Of a stretch of DNA of 39,031 bases, positions 8,550 to 15,276 are shown in pieces; within the stretch, counting starts at the first letter, position 1, and each line of letters opens with the position of its first letter. The stretch is from Phycisphaerales bacterium UBA1910 (lineage in GTDB: Bacteria; Planctomycetota; Phycisphaerae; Phycisphaerales; UBA1924), in assembly GCA_002337545.1 (NCBI GenBank), contig DDGE01000028.1:1037-40067 (forward strand). The letters run 5' to 3'. The notes below the pieces were generated by a model. The model worked only from the letters and a program-made list of their open reading frames with translations, searched no databases and was not told where the DNA came from. Made by a program: the position numbers and the translations under genes.

Positions 8550-9662
8550 ATGCGCACGCTTGTGGTTGTGGTGTTGATGGTGGTCTCGGGTTTGGCGTGG
8601 GGGCAGGCGAACCGGCCGCAGACGCCGGTGGGGCCGTTCCCGTACGAATCGGTCGAGGTGGCGGTGCCGGTGCTCGACCGGGAGACGGGCGAGCAGACGC
8701 ACACGCTGGGGGCGACGATCACGATGCCCGATCCGGACGCGTTCGGGGATGGGCCGCACCCGGGGGTGGTGCTGATGTCGGGCTCGGGGATGCAGGACCG
8801 GGACTCGACGGTCTTTAAGCACAAGCCGTTCATGGTGATCGCGGATTATCTGACCCGGCGGGGCATCGCGGTGCTGCGCTACGACGATCGGGTGGTGGGT
8901 GATTCGACGGGCTCGATTGAGGGGATGACCACGCAGGATCTGGCCCATGATGGGCATTCCGCGGTCATGTTTATGCAAAGCTTCGAGGGGATCGACCCGG
9001 AGCGTGTTGGTGTGATGGGGCACTCCGAGGGTGGCGGGCATGTCGCGTACATCGGTGCGCGGGACGAGTCGGTCGCGTTCCTGATCTCGCTGGCGGGCAT
9101 GGGCGTGGACGGCGGGGAGGTGCTGGTTGATCAGACGATCGCGATGTACGAGGCCGGGGGCATGGACGAGGCGTATATCGAGGGGTCGATTGAGATCCGC
9201 CGCTCGATTTTCGACGCGGTGCGGGAGGATCGGTCGCGCGAAGAGATCGTGGATCTGATCGTCGAGCTCAATATGTTTGAGTATGGGATCGAGGAGGTTA
9301 ATGACGCGTTGCGGAAGACCTCGGAAGGCATGTACGGCGGCTTCGCCGGGACATGGGTGCGTTCGTTCGTCCAGTACAACCCGAGCGACGACTGGGCGCG
9401 ATGCGTCGCACCGATCCTTGCGATGAACGGGGGGAAGGATTTTCAGGTCTCCGCAGAGCTGAATCTGGGCGGGATCCGTGAGGCGCTCGATGGTGCGGGG
9501 CACACGCGGTACACGATCGTGGAACTCGCGGGGCTCAACCATCTTTTCCAGCATGCGGAGTCGGGCATGCTCCCGGAGTACGCGACGATCGAGGAGACCT
9601 TCGCGCCCGAAGCGCTGGCGATCATCGAGGCATGGATCCGTACGAACATTGCCGAGAACTGA
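8550..9662 (+). CDS. Secreted alpha/beta hydrolase (serine esterase/peptidase type)
   Basis: A 370-residue exported hydrolase. ATG 8550 follows GGGAGG and opens a signal peptide (MRTLVVVVLMVVSGLAWGQA). The core has the alpha/beta hydrolase pattern: strand PGVVLMSGSGMQDRD supplying the oxyanion region, YLTRRGIAVLRYDDRVVGDS, the nucleophile elbow GHSEGG with Ser159, the acid region at APILAMNGGKDFQV (Asp), and the catalytic His in LAGLNHLFQ. This set, especially GSGxxDRD and NHLFQ, is typical of the large group of secreted alpha/beta hydrolases related to S9 peptidases and acyl-CoA thioesterase-like enzymes; the substrate is not predictable. It has no dockerin-like tail, unlike the four preceding genes. 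It ends seven bases from the convergent DinB gene. Confidence 0.85.
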   Translation: MRTLVVVVLMVVSGLAWGQANRPQTPVGPFPYESVEVAVPVLDRETGEQTHTLGATITMPDPDAFGDGPHPGVVLMSGSGMQDRDSTVFKHKPFMVIADYLTRRGIAVLRYDDRVVGDSTGSIEGMTTQDLAHDGHSAVMFMQSFEGIDPERVGVMGHSEGGGHVAYIGARDESVAFLISLAGMGVDGGEVLVDQTIAMYEAGGMDEAYIEGSIEIRRSIFDAVREDRSREEIVDLIVELNMFEYGIEEVNDALRKTSEGMYGGFAGTWVRSFVQYNPSDDWARCVAPILAMNGGKDFQVSAELNLGGIREALDGAGHTRYTIVELAGLNHLFQHAESGMLPEYATIEETFAPEALAIIEAWIRTNIAEN

Positions 9663-9668
9663 TCGGGG

Positions 9669-10217
9669 TCAGCTGATCGCGTTGGGCATACCGAGCCCGC
9701 GGCGGAGGTCGGTGATCTGGCCCGCGTGGGTGCCCATGTGCATCATCATGCGCACGACGAGCGCATCGGCCGGGAACGGGGCGTTGCCCCAGGGGACCTT
9801 GCGATCGAGCATGGCGCTGTCGGCGCTGCGTGTTGTTTCGATGAGTCGTGACCATGCGCGTTGGTGGATGTCGAGCAGGCGGTCGAATGTGGGATAGATC
9901 GAGGGGTCGTCGACGGGGACTGAGCCGTAGCAGACGGACTCGGAGTCGATCCGGTCGGGTGTGCCTGAGCGTCCGCTGCCTTCGATGAAGTCGTCTGCGG
10001 GGAGTGGTTGCGGGTCGTCATGCCCGAGCAGGCGATCTGTTGCGCGGTGGTGGTAGAGCGCGAGATGCCCGAGTGTCCATGCGGCGTGGTTGGGTATACC
10101 CGGCGACTGGTGGGTGCGGTTCTCGTTGTTGAACCCGTTGAGGAATCGTGTGAAAAGTGGGAGGGTAGTTTCGAGCGCATTGGCGAGGACGGCGGCGCGG
10201 GGGTCTGGTGTGTTCAT
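9669..10217 (-). CDS. DinB family protein
   Basis: A 182-residue DinB-fold protein. Hallmarks are the His-containing helix NHAAWTLGHLALYHHRATD near the N-terminus and the C-terminal helix MMMHMGTHAGQITDLRRGLG, which place three His for metal binding. This HxGQI variant is close to the DinB_2-type proteins. ATG 10217 (MNTPDPRAAV) is chosen although the frame stays open to a GTG at 10253, because that GTG lies inside a strong terminator hairpin (10234-10264). No clear Shine-Dalgarno precedes ATG 10217. It is convergent with the hydrolase gene and downstream of the AhpD-like gene. Possible roles, from the family only, are metal-dependent thiol transfer or detoxification. Confidence 0.85.
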   Translation of the reverse strand: MNTPDPRAAVLANALETTLPLFTRFLNGFNNENRTHQSPGIPNHAAWTLGHLALYHHRATDRLLGHDDPQPLPADDFIEGSGRSGTPDRIDSESVCYGSVPVDDPSIYPTFDRLLDIHQRAWSRLIETTRSADSAMLDRKVPWGNAPFPADALVVRMMMHMGTHAGQITDLRRGLGMPNAIS

Positions 10218-10233
10218 GGGGGATGATAGAAAT

Positions 10234-10264
10234 GAACCGCCCGGGCAACGCACCCGGGCGGTTC
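10234..10264 (-). terminator. Strong hairpin, probable terminator of the AhpD-like gene
   Basis: GAACCGCCCGGG (10234-10245) and CCCGGGCGGTTC (10253-10264) make a perfect 12-bp stem with a seven-base loop. On the minus strand it is followed by ATTTCTATC, a weak T-rich tail. It lies between the AhpD-like stop (10322) and the DinB start (10217). Confidence 0.6.
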
Positions 10265-10321
10265 GAGAGGAAACGGATGTTTCGTGATGCGCCCAGTATC
10301 CGGGGGCGCGATCTGATTGCG

Positions 10322-10900
10322 TCAGGCGAGGGCGGGGATCTTCGCCTCATCCGGGGCCCACTCGAGTGGCTTGAAAGCGTCGTCGAGGTCGGTGCCCGCG
10401 ATGTGGTTGCCGTAGTTTGTGAGGGTCTTGACGGTGTTCAGGTAGACGATGTCGAGGATGTGCTTGCGGGTGTAGCCGGCGTCGAGAAACGCGTCGATCT
10501 GATCTTCGGAGACATGCCCACGCTCGATGACCATCTGCGAGGCGAAGACGCGGAGCGCCTCGTGCTTCGGGTTCTCCAGCGACTCGTTCTGGCGGAGGGA
10601 GTCGTCGATCTCAGCGCTGACGCCCTGGCTTCGGGCGACGGTGGAGTGCGCCGGGACGCAGTATGTGCAGCGGTTGTGGACATTGATGGTTTGGAGGACG
10701 ATGTGGCTCTCGACTGGGTCGAAGGAGGTTTCGCCCATGCGTGCGTAGAGGTCGAGCATCGCATTGGCGAGGACCGGGGACTGGGAGAAGGCGTTGACGA
10801 TGTTGGGAACGAATCCGAACTGCTTGGTCGCTCGCTCGAAGATCTTTTCCTGTGTCGCGTTGGAGGTGTCTGTGTCCGTGAGTGTGAAGCCGTGGTCCAT
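10322..10900 (-). CDS. Carboxymuconolactone decarboxylase / AhpD-like alkylhydroperoxidase family protein
   Basis: A 192-residue all-helical protein of the CMD/AhpD superfamily. The redox signature is CTYCVPAH (Cys78, Cys81, His85), the CxxCxxxH arrangement in which the cysteines reduce peroxides, with an upstream conserved Glu (DPVESHIVL, Glu64). Members act as peroxidases or peroxide-stress proteins; this one resembles the group often found with a TetR regulator. ATG 10900 has AAAGGA about 12 bases upstream. The TetR gene lies directly upstream on the same strand but ends in a terminator (11013-11035), so this gene likely has its own promoter, with a palindrome at 10985-11002 as a candidate operator. 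Its own terminator is at 10234-10264. Confidence 0.85.
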   Translation of the reverse strand: MDHGFTLTDTDTSNATQEKIFERATKQFGFVPNIVNAFSQSPVLANAMLDLYARMGETSFDPVESHIVLQTINVHNRCTYCVPAHSTVARSQGVSAEIDDSLRQNESLENPKHEALRVFASQMVIERGHVSEDQIDAFLDAGYTRKHILDIVYLNTVKTLTNYGNHIAGTDLDDAFKPLEWAPDEAKIPALA

Positions 10901-10984
10901 CGGGGTGGTCCTTTCGTCGCTTGGGTGTCTCCCCCTCGGGGGTGTACCGTTTGAACGATGCTTACAAACCGATTGTTCCGGAAT

Positions 10985-11002
10985 GGTTGGGAATTTCCAA
11001 CC
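10985..11002 (-). promoter_or_regulatory. Palindrome, candidate TetR operator before the AhpD-like gene
   Basis: GGTTGGGAATTTCCAACC is an 18-bp inverted repeat with eight of nine base pairs matched. It lies 85 bases upstream of the AhpD-like ATG. The half-site with its flank, CCAACCGA, recurs at 11712-11719, upstream of the TetR gene. Confidence 0.45.
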
Positions 11003-11012
11003 GAAAAGTCAG

Positions 11013-11035
11013 AAAACACGACTTTGCCGTGTTTT
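11013..11035 (-). terminator. Intrinsic terminator after the TetR gene
   Basis: AAAACACG (11013-11020) and CGTGTTTT (11028-11035) form an 8-bp stem with a seven-base loop and T runs on both strands. Read on the minus strand it lies 46 bases after the TetR stop. Confidence 0.6.
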
Positions 11036-11080
11036 TGGAGCGTTAGTGGGGTTTTGAGGGGGCGTGGCGGGCTGGCTCGA

Positions 11081-11665
11081 TCAGGTGCTGATCGAGTCGT
11101 AGAGGGCTGTAATCGCCTCTTTTTTTGCCTGATCGGGCGGATAGGCCGCTCCGAGATGCGACATCATGCCCTCGTGGGCAAACATCACGAGCCATGCTGC
11201 CTGAGATGCGGTGATGCCCTTGCGGATCTCACCCTTCTCGATCAGGCGCTCGAAGACCTCGATAAACGCTTCGTTGACGCGTTTTCGGATGCAGTTGACG
11301 CGATCGAGGGTTTCCTGATCCTTGGCGGCCATCGAAATCGCGGCTTTGTGGATCATGCAGCAGGGCTGGTCGGCGTGTTCCCGGTGATAGTCGATCTTGT
11401 TCAGGCTGTGGGCCTTCATATCCTCGATCGATTGGAAGGCGTAGATCTCTGCGAGGATGGGTTCGAGGATAGAGGTCTCGTAGGACTCAAGGGCTCTGAT
11501 GTAGAGTGCGTGCTTGTCGCCGAAGGTGTCGTAGAGGGAGAAACGGTTGATTCCCATTGCGGCGGTGAGGTCGGAGATGCTTGCGGCATCGAATCCTTTT
11601 TCCCAGAACACCACCATCGCTTTGGTGAGCACGGTTTCTGGATCGAATGACTTGGGCCTGGGCAT
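11081..11665 (-). CDS. TetR/AcrR family transcriptional regulator
   Basis: A 194-residue regulator. ATG 11665 (MPRPKSFDPETVLTKAMVVF) is chosen for AAGGAAA ten bases upstream; the frame is open 12 codons further without a better site. The N-terminal TetR helix-turn-helix is clear: VFWEKGFDAASISDLTAAMG followed by INRFSLYDTFGDKHALY (about residues 19-55). The C-terminal ligand domain contains CCMIHKAAISMA and an MFAHEGMMSHL helix, as in the TetR_C_16-like group near AcuR and related repressors. The gene directly downstream on the same strand encodes the AhpD-like protein. Shared CCAACCGA half-sites precede both genes, so autorepression and control of the AhpD-like gene by an electrophile or peroxide signal is a reasonable inference. 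Confidence 0.9.
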   Translation of the reverse strand: MPRPKSFDPETVLTKAMVVFWEKGFDAASISDLTAAMGINRFSLYDTFGDKHALYIRALESYETSILEPILAEIYAFQSIEDMKAHSLNKIDYHREHADQPCCMIHKAAISMAAKDQETLDRVNCIRKRVNEAFIEVFERLIEKGEIRKGITASQAAWLVMFAHEGMMSHLGAAYPPDQAKKEAITALYDSIST

Positions 11666-11710
11666 CGGAACGGTTTCCTTGGAGTTGCGGACCTGCAGCA
11701 CCAGTATATA

Positions 11711-11749
11711 CCCAACCGATCCGTAAGATATTCCTTAACCTGAGGTTTA
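11711..11749 (-). promoter_or_regulatory. Candidate operator region before the TetR gene
   Basis: CCCAACCGAT (11711-11720) repeats the half-site seen before the AhpD-like gene, and TTAACCTGAGGTTTA (11735-11749) is an imperfect 15-bp inverted repeat of the size typical for TetR operators. Both lie 46-84 bases upstream of ATG 11665. Confidence 0.3.
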
Positions 11750-11809
11750 CGCCCATAAACGGCTTGGAATGGGGGACTTAACCTGTGTTGAGACTGTTTT
11801 CAGGGTGTA

Positions 11810-12253
11810 TTAGCCGCGTATATCGAGCGAGCGCCCGGTATTCAAGTTGGCGGCATGATTCGTCGCAGCCTGGACACGGTCGGCGGCTTGGGGATACATC
11901 GTGTAGGTGCCGGCGCTGGTCACGGTGGGCTTGGGACCCTGGACTTGCGTGACATCATTGGAGAGGTCGATCGGGTTGACCTTGGCCCCAACCAGCTTGT
12001 TGATCGAACCTGCCTTTTGTGTCATTGGCGAGGGTGCGATCTTGCCCACGGTGTCCGCGGGGTTTGTCCGCTGGGCGGGGCTCGCCGTGGTGACCGAGGG
12101 TGTCAGTTCGCTTGGTGCGGTTCGGCGGACGCCGGATGCCTGGGTGGAGTATGGCGCGCCCGCGGGTCGGTTGACGCGCGGGGCGTTTGCGTAGGCACTG
12201 ATGGCCTTATTGATTGGGTATGAAGCGGGATTGGTGCTGTTGATTCGGTCCAT
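11810..12253 (-). CDS. Hypothetical protein, low-complexity
   Basis: A 147-residue protein rich in Ala, Thr, Pro, Ser and Asn, without hydrophobic segments or a signal peptide. It starts at ATG 12253 with MDRINSTNPASYPINKAISA and ends with a possible helix, AADRVQAATNHAANL, before TGRSLDIRG. The composition suggests an intrinsically disordered protein with a short ordered C-terminus. The architecture recalls FlgM-like anti-sigma factors (disordered, with a binding helix near the end), but I see no sequence motif that supports this, so it stays hypothetical. No strong Shine-Dalgarno is present. Codon use on this strand looks like that of real genes, which is the main reason to accept it. Confidence 0.6.
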   Translation of the reverse strand: MDRINSTNPASYPINKAISAYANAPRVNRPAGAPYSTQASGVRRTAPSELTPSVTTASPAQRTNPADTVGKIAPSPMTQKAGSINKLVGAKVNPIDLSNDVTQVQGPKPTVTSAGTYTMYPQAADRVQAATNHAANLNTGRSLDIRG

Positions 12254-12534
12254 CGATTATTCAGCCCTAGGCGATCGTCGAGCTGCTCGGCATCCGCCGA
12301 CGACGATCGGTGCGTTTCTCCGTCCATCCTTGGACACGGGGCCCATGGTACCTCGGATTGGCGCAGATCGCACGGGTAGAGATCGGTATAACCTGCGCGG
12401 ACCTTGAGAAAAGGGGTTATGGGGCGGCTGAAATTGCGCGGCGGGGTGATTGGCGGGTACCTGAAAAAACACGCACCATCGTGTGGTGCGTGCGCTTTAG
12501 GCGATGGAGATTGTGCGCCAAGGGAGGAATCCGG
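12254..12534. other. Intergenic region without a convincing gene
   Basis: Open frames on both strands exist here but lack ribosome sites and recognisable content. A 9-bp inverted repeat, CGATCGTCG (12272-12280) and CGACGATCG (12301-12309), lies just upstream of the minus-strand gene start at 12253 and could be a regulatory site. The right part holds the terminator-like hairpin at 12464-12492. Confidence 0.5.
12464..12492 (-). terminator. Terminator-like hairpin
   Basis: CACGCACCA (12470-12478) and TGGTGCGTG (12484-12492) form a 9-bp stem with a five-base loop. On the minus strand six T residues follow directly. It probably ends transcription coming from the 70-residue gene at 12721-12933, leaving a long 3' tail that contains the antisense of the hairpin at 12535-12581. 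Confidence 0.6.
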
Positions 12535-12581
12535 CCTTTACACGGATCCGGGTTCCCTCAAACCCGGGTATCCGTGAAAGG
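12529..12581 (+). promoter_or_regulatory. Long hairpin covering the ribosome site of the 43-codon frame
   Basis: CCTTT (12535-12539), CACGGAT and CCGGGTT (12541-12554) pair with AACCCGG (12561-12567), ATCCGTG (12570-12576) and AAAGG (12577-12581). This makes an almost continuous stem with one bulged A, one bulged GT and a six-base loop. The AAAGG at its foot is the Shine-Dalgarno for ATG 12593. An upstream ATCCG (12529-12533) can pair instead with CGGAT (12543-12547), which offers a competing fold. This looks like a cis-acting RNA switch or thermometer; no known riboswitch consensus was matched. Confidence 0.5.
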
Positions 12582-12592
12582 TGAGATCTGAG

Positions 12593-12724
12593 ATGATCGA
12601 GCGACCTGCGGCGTCGGATGACGCTGAAGAGGCTCGTGAACTCAATCTCGATTTGTCCGTCTTTGGCAATGCAAGTCCAAGGCCGAGCATCGAGGGTGCC
12701 CTCGAGTCGCCCGGCCGTGATTAG
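12593..12724 (+). CDS. Possible 43-residue small protein behind a structured leader
   Basis: ATG 12593 follows AAAGGTGA with good spacing and opens 43 codons (MIERPAASDDAEEARELNLD to a C-terminal ESPGRD). The product is acidic, soluble and without a recognised domain. Its stop TAG (12722-12724) overlaps tail to tail with the stop of the convergent 70-residue gene (TTAG shared). Its ribosome site lies in the foot of the hairpin at 12535-12581. It may be a real small protein, or the frame may be incidental to a structured RNA. Confidence 0.35.
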   Translation: MIERPAASDDAEEARELNLDLSVFGNASPRPSIEGALESPGRD

Positions 12725-12933
12725 TTTGGGCGATCATCGCTGTCGTTGGTGGTGATCTTCATTGTGCCGTCGAGTACCCACTTGGCGTGCTCGGAGTTTG
12801 GACCGGTGCCGCTGGGCACATCGATGTTCATACCCTGAAACTGGTAGGTGATCTCGGCGTTTCGGCCTGTGAGTCGGTCGTAGAGCCCGATCGCGAGGTC
12901 GGGCCATGTCTTTGTGTGCTGTTCGGTCGTCAT
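12721..12933 (-). CDS. Conserved-looking small hypothetical protein
   Basis: A 70-residue soluble protein. ATG 12933 has a strong AAGGAG ribosome site. The sequence has a helix with the pattern WPDLAIGLYDRLTGRNAEIT followed by a short beta-rich part (YQFQGMNIDVPS, KWVLDGTMKITT). That organised alternation, rather than low complexity, argues that it is a real folded domain. I do not recognise the family. It stands alone, convergent with the 43-codon frame, and likely ends at the hairpin 12464-12492. Confidence 0.75.
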   Translation of the reverse strand: MTTEQHTKTWPDLAIGLYDRLTGRNAEITYQFQGMNIDVPSGTGPNSEHAKWVLDGTMKITTNDSDDRPN

Positions 12934-13105
12934 TGTGTGCTCCTTGTTGCGTAGGTCATGTGCGGGTAGCGTTGAAGGGTTCGGGGACAGATCCCGTTTT
13001 CGTGCACGACAAAGGCGTGGATGCAGTTGGCACGCAAATGATCGGGGGGGTAGATAAGTTGCAGATATGCTGGTCAGTATGTTTCATTTCACTCGGTAAG
13101 GTTGC

Positions 13106-13744
13106 ATGATGCTGAGAACTTACATACAAGCGAATGAGGCGAGGTGGATGGGGGGCGCGTTGCTCGTCATGGTGCTGATCGTGGCGGCGGTGAATGTTCC
13201 GTTCGCGTTGACGAGGATGCTGCCGACTTCGGGGGCGTTCCCGCCGGCGACGGTTTTTCTTGATGGTCCGGAGGCCGCGGAAAAGGGGTGGCCATCTTCA
13301 ACGCCGCACGATGTGGCATGGAGTGATCCCGAAGACTGGCAGCTGACGCCCTCGTTTGGTTTCCGGCGCTACTGGGTATCGGCCCCGCCGTTGCAGGAAG
13401 GCAAAAACGGGTTTGTCATGGATGTGCAGCATCTGGGCTGGCCACTGCCCGCGATCGAGGTGAAGCAGATGTGGTGGGATTGGGGCAATCCGCAGCTCAG
13501 CGGGCCCGAATCAAACCCTGCGCCGACGCTGGTGCCGCTGGGTGTGGTGGTCAACCCGATTTTGGTTGGTGTGCCGCTGTGGGGTGGGTGCTTCCTGTTG
13601 CCCTGCGGACTGATGGTGCTGAGGCGTGCAATGCGTGCACGGCGTGGGCATTGCGTGTGGTGCGGGTTTGATGCCAGCGAGTTGGCGGTTTGCCCAGAGT
13701 GTGGAAGGGCAGGATCTGGTATGATGGGGCCTACACACACTTGA
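13106..13744 (+). CDS. Membrane protein with C-terminal zinc ribbon
   Basis: A 212-residue protein with an N-terminal transmembrane helix (GALLVMVLIVAAVNVPFAL, about 17-35), a periplasmic or outside domain of about 120 residues with several Trp, a second hydrophobic segment (VNPILVGVPLWGGCFLLPCG, about 149-170) and a C-terminal cytoplasmic ribbon CVWCGFDASELAVCPECG. ATG 13106 follows AAGG; a second ATG is the next codon. This helix-domain-helix-ribbon plan recurs in the paralogous pair at 35-37 kb, though the sequences differ. Function unknown. The next gene starts 12 bases after its stop, so they form an operon. Confidence 0.75.
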   Translation: MMLRTYIQANEARWMGGALLVMVLIVAAVNVPFALTRMLPTSGAFPPATVFLDGPEAAEKGWPSSTPHDVAWSDPEDWQLTPSFGFRRYWVSAPPLQEGKNGFVMDVQHLGWPLPAIEVKQMWWDWGNPQLSGPESNPAPTLVPLGVVVNPILVGVPLWGGCFLLPCGLMVLRRAMRARRGHCVWCGFDASELAVCPECGRAGSGMMGPTHT

Positions 13745-13756
13745 AGGGGTACACAC

Positions 13757-14230
13757 ATGGGACGCAACATCCTCGCGGTCATCGCCGGTTACTTCGCGAT
13801 GGCGATCATTCTCTTTGGGGTTTTTACTGCGGTGTATCTCGCGATGGGCGCCGAGCGGGCGTTCAACGAGTCTTCGTATGATGTCTCAACGCTCTGGATA
13901 ATCGTGTCTGTGATCGTGGGTTTCTTCGCGGCACTCGTGGGTGGTGCGGTCTGCGCGATCGTGTCCAAGCGTTCTCGTGGCGCGACACTGTCGCTCATGG
14001 CATTGGTGCTTGTGCTGGGGATACTCAGCGGTGTGATGGCGATGGGGAAAGAAGCGCCAACGGGTGACGACGCGGTGCGTGGTCCGGAGACATCGAATAC
14101 TGATGCCATGATGAATGCCCAGCAGCCGGGCTGGATCCTGGTTGCGAACCCGATCATCGGGTTGTTTGGTGTGATGACGGGGGCCATGATGCTCGGCGGC
14201 TGGTCGTCGAAGAAACCCGACATGGAATAA
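13757..14230 (+). CDS. Four-helix membrane protein
   Basis: A 157-residue integral membrane protein. ATG 13757 has GAAGGGG nine bases upstream. Four hydrophobic segments are visible at about residues 4-30, 45-68, 74-95 and 124-147 (for example LSLMALVLVLGILSGVMAMG). The loop between the third and fourth is acidic and Met/Asn-rich. No catalytic motif is seen and I do not recognise the family. It is translated closely behind the zinc-ribbon gene, which suggests a joint role in the membrane. Confidence 0.75.
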   Translation: MGRNILAVIAGYFAMAIILFGVFTAVYLAMGAERAFNESSYDVSTLWIIVSVIVGFFAALVGGAVCAIVSKRSRGATLSLMALVLVLGILSGVMAMGKEAPTGDDAVRGPETSNTDAMMNAQQPGWILVANPIIGLFGVMTGAMMLGGWSSKKPDME

Positions 14231-14260
14231 CGCGGGGTTGGTTGGTGTTTAAAATCGACC

Positions 14261-14668
14261 ATGAGCGAAAACACAGTGACTACCGTTACCCTTGGCACGC
14301 AGGACTACCGCACGCGCGTTATCTCAAGGACCCACGAGTTCTTTATCGATGAGCCCGGCACGCTCAACGGCGGCGACACGGCGCAGGACCCCTACGAGAC
14401 CCTGCTTGGTGCGCTGGGGGCGTGCAAGGCCATCACCCTCCGTATGTACGCCCAGCGGAAGGGTTGGGACCTGCAGGGGGTGCGTTTGGACCTCGTGCAT
14501 TCACGCCCCAACGGGCGCGGGAACCCAGAGCAGATCGATATCTCGATGAGTTTTATTGGCGAACTCGACGATGATCAGCGCAAGCGGCTCAAGGAGATCG
14601 CGAACGCGTGCCCGGTGCAGAAGACGATTACGGGCGAGCTGAGCGTGAACTCGATCCTTGAGGATTGA
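14261..14668 (+). CDS. OsmC family peroxiredoxin-like protein
   Basis: A 135-residue OsmC/Ohr superfamily protein, predicted to reduce organic hydroperoxides with a thiol pair. The two family cysteines are present: Cys55 in GALGACKAITLRMYA and Cys117 in ANACPVQKTI. The N-terminal strand region ends with the motif PYETLLGALGAC typical of the YhfA/OsmC branch. It is cytoplasmic, with no signal peptide. It starts at ATG 14261, 31 bases after the preceding gene, with no clear Shine-Dalgarno (GTGTTTAAAATCGACC), so it may be leaderless or served by its own promoter. It adds to the other thiol-redox genes of the window (AhpD-like, DCC, thioredoxin). Confidence 0.9.
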   Translation: MSENTVTTVTLGTQDYRTRVISRTHEFFIDEPGTLNGGDTAQDPYETLLGALGACKAITLRMYAQRKGWDLQGVRLDLVHSRPNGRGNPEQIDISMSFIGELDDDQRKRLKEIANACPVQKTITGELSVNSILED

Positions 14669-14784
14669 CCAACCCGTCTTGGCATCTTTGAGCGCATCGG
14701 ACATTCTGATTGTGCAGCGTGTTTCAGTGCTGACGCATAAAATGCGCAGGGAACGCACGCTTAGAACTGATCAGGAGGTGGGCC

Positions 14785-15156
14785 ATGATGCAATGCACGC
14801 AGTACGACACCCGCAACATTGTCGAGTTGACGATTGACGGGCCGATCACCAAGGCGGAGATGGACCCGATGATCGAGAAGCTCGATGGGATGATCCACGA
14901 GTTTGGGAAGATCCGGATCGTCGAGGTTGTGAAGAACATCGGGAAAATCGAGCCCGCGGCGTTGTGGGCGGATCTCAAGTGGGAGCCGCGCCATCTCACC
15001 AGTTTTTCGCATGTGGCGATTGTTGCGGACCAGAAATGGATTGAATGGATGGTTAAGCCGCTGGATCTGTTGATCCCGGCAAAGCTCAAGCTCTTTCATC
15101 TCGACGAGATCGAAGAAGCCCGCGCATGGATCCAATCGAGTGAGCCGGAGGGTTGA
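14785..15156 (+). CDS. SpoIIAA-like (STAS/SpoIIAA-like fold) protein
   Basis: A 123-residue protein of the SpoIIAA-like family: the beta-strand opening NIVELTIDGPITKAEMDPM, the KIRIVEVVKNIG strand, the ADLKWEPRHL segment, the strand VAIVADQKWIEWMVKPLD and the ending FHLDEIEEARAWI are all characteristic. The family shares the anti-sigma-antagonist fold but usually lacks the phosphorylated Ser and binds small hydrophobic molecules or lipids in some members. ATG 14785 (followed by a second ATG) has a strong AGGAGG site. The gene stands alone and converges on the DUF1989 operon. Confidence 0.85.
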   Translation: MMQCTQYDTRNIVELTIDGPITKAEMDPMIEKLDGMIHEFGKIRIVEVVKNIGKIEPAALWADLKWEPRHLTSFSHVAIVADQKWIEWMVKPLDLLIPAKLKLFHLDEIEEARAWIQSSEPEG

Positions 15157-15276
15157 AGGCGGGGCTTGGCTCTGGCTGCCTGTTCGATCCGCAGGGCCCG
15201 TGCCGGTGCGGAAGGCGACCACGGGTGGGCCGTGCCTGCGCTTCGTTCTCGAGGATCTGGGTTGGACGCTCAGGAT

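Noticed and set aside
10218..10253. An upstream GTG start for the second DinB gene
   Set aside because: The codon lies within the strong 12-bp stem at 10234-10264, which is better explained as the terminator of the upstream gene; ATG 10217 gives a normal N-terminus.
12310..12591. A 93-codon plus-strand frame over the hairpins
   Set aside because: No ATG or ribosome site, Arg/Trp-rich noise, and it runs straight through a terminator-like hairpin and the SD-covering stem.
12500..12592. Resemblance of GGCGATGGAGATTGTGCGCC to the start of a fluoride riboswitch
   Set aside because: Only the first GGCGATGG-like block matches. The conserved downstream pseudoknot and the typical ending are absent, and no fluoride transporter follows.
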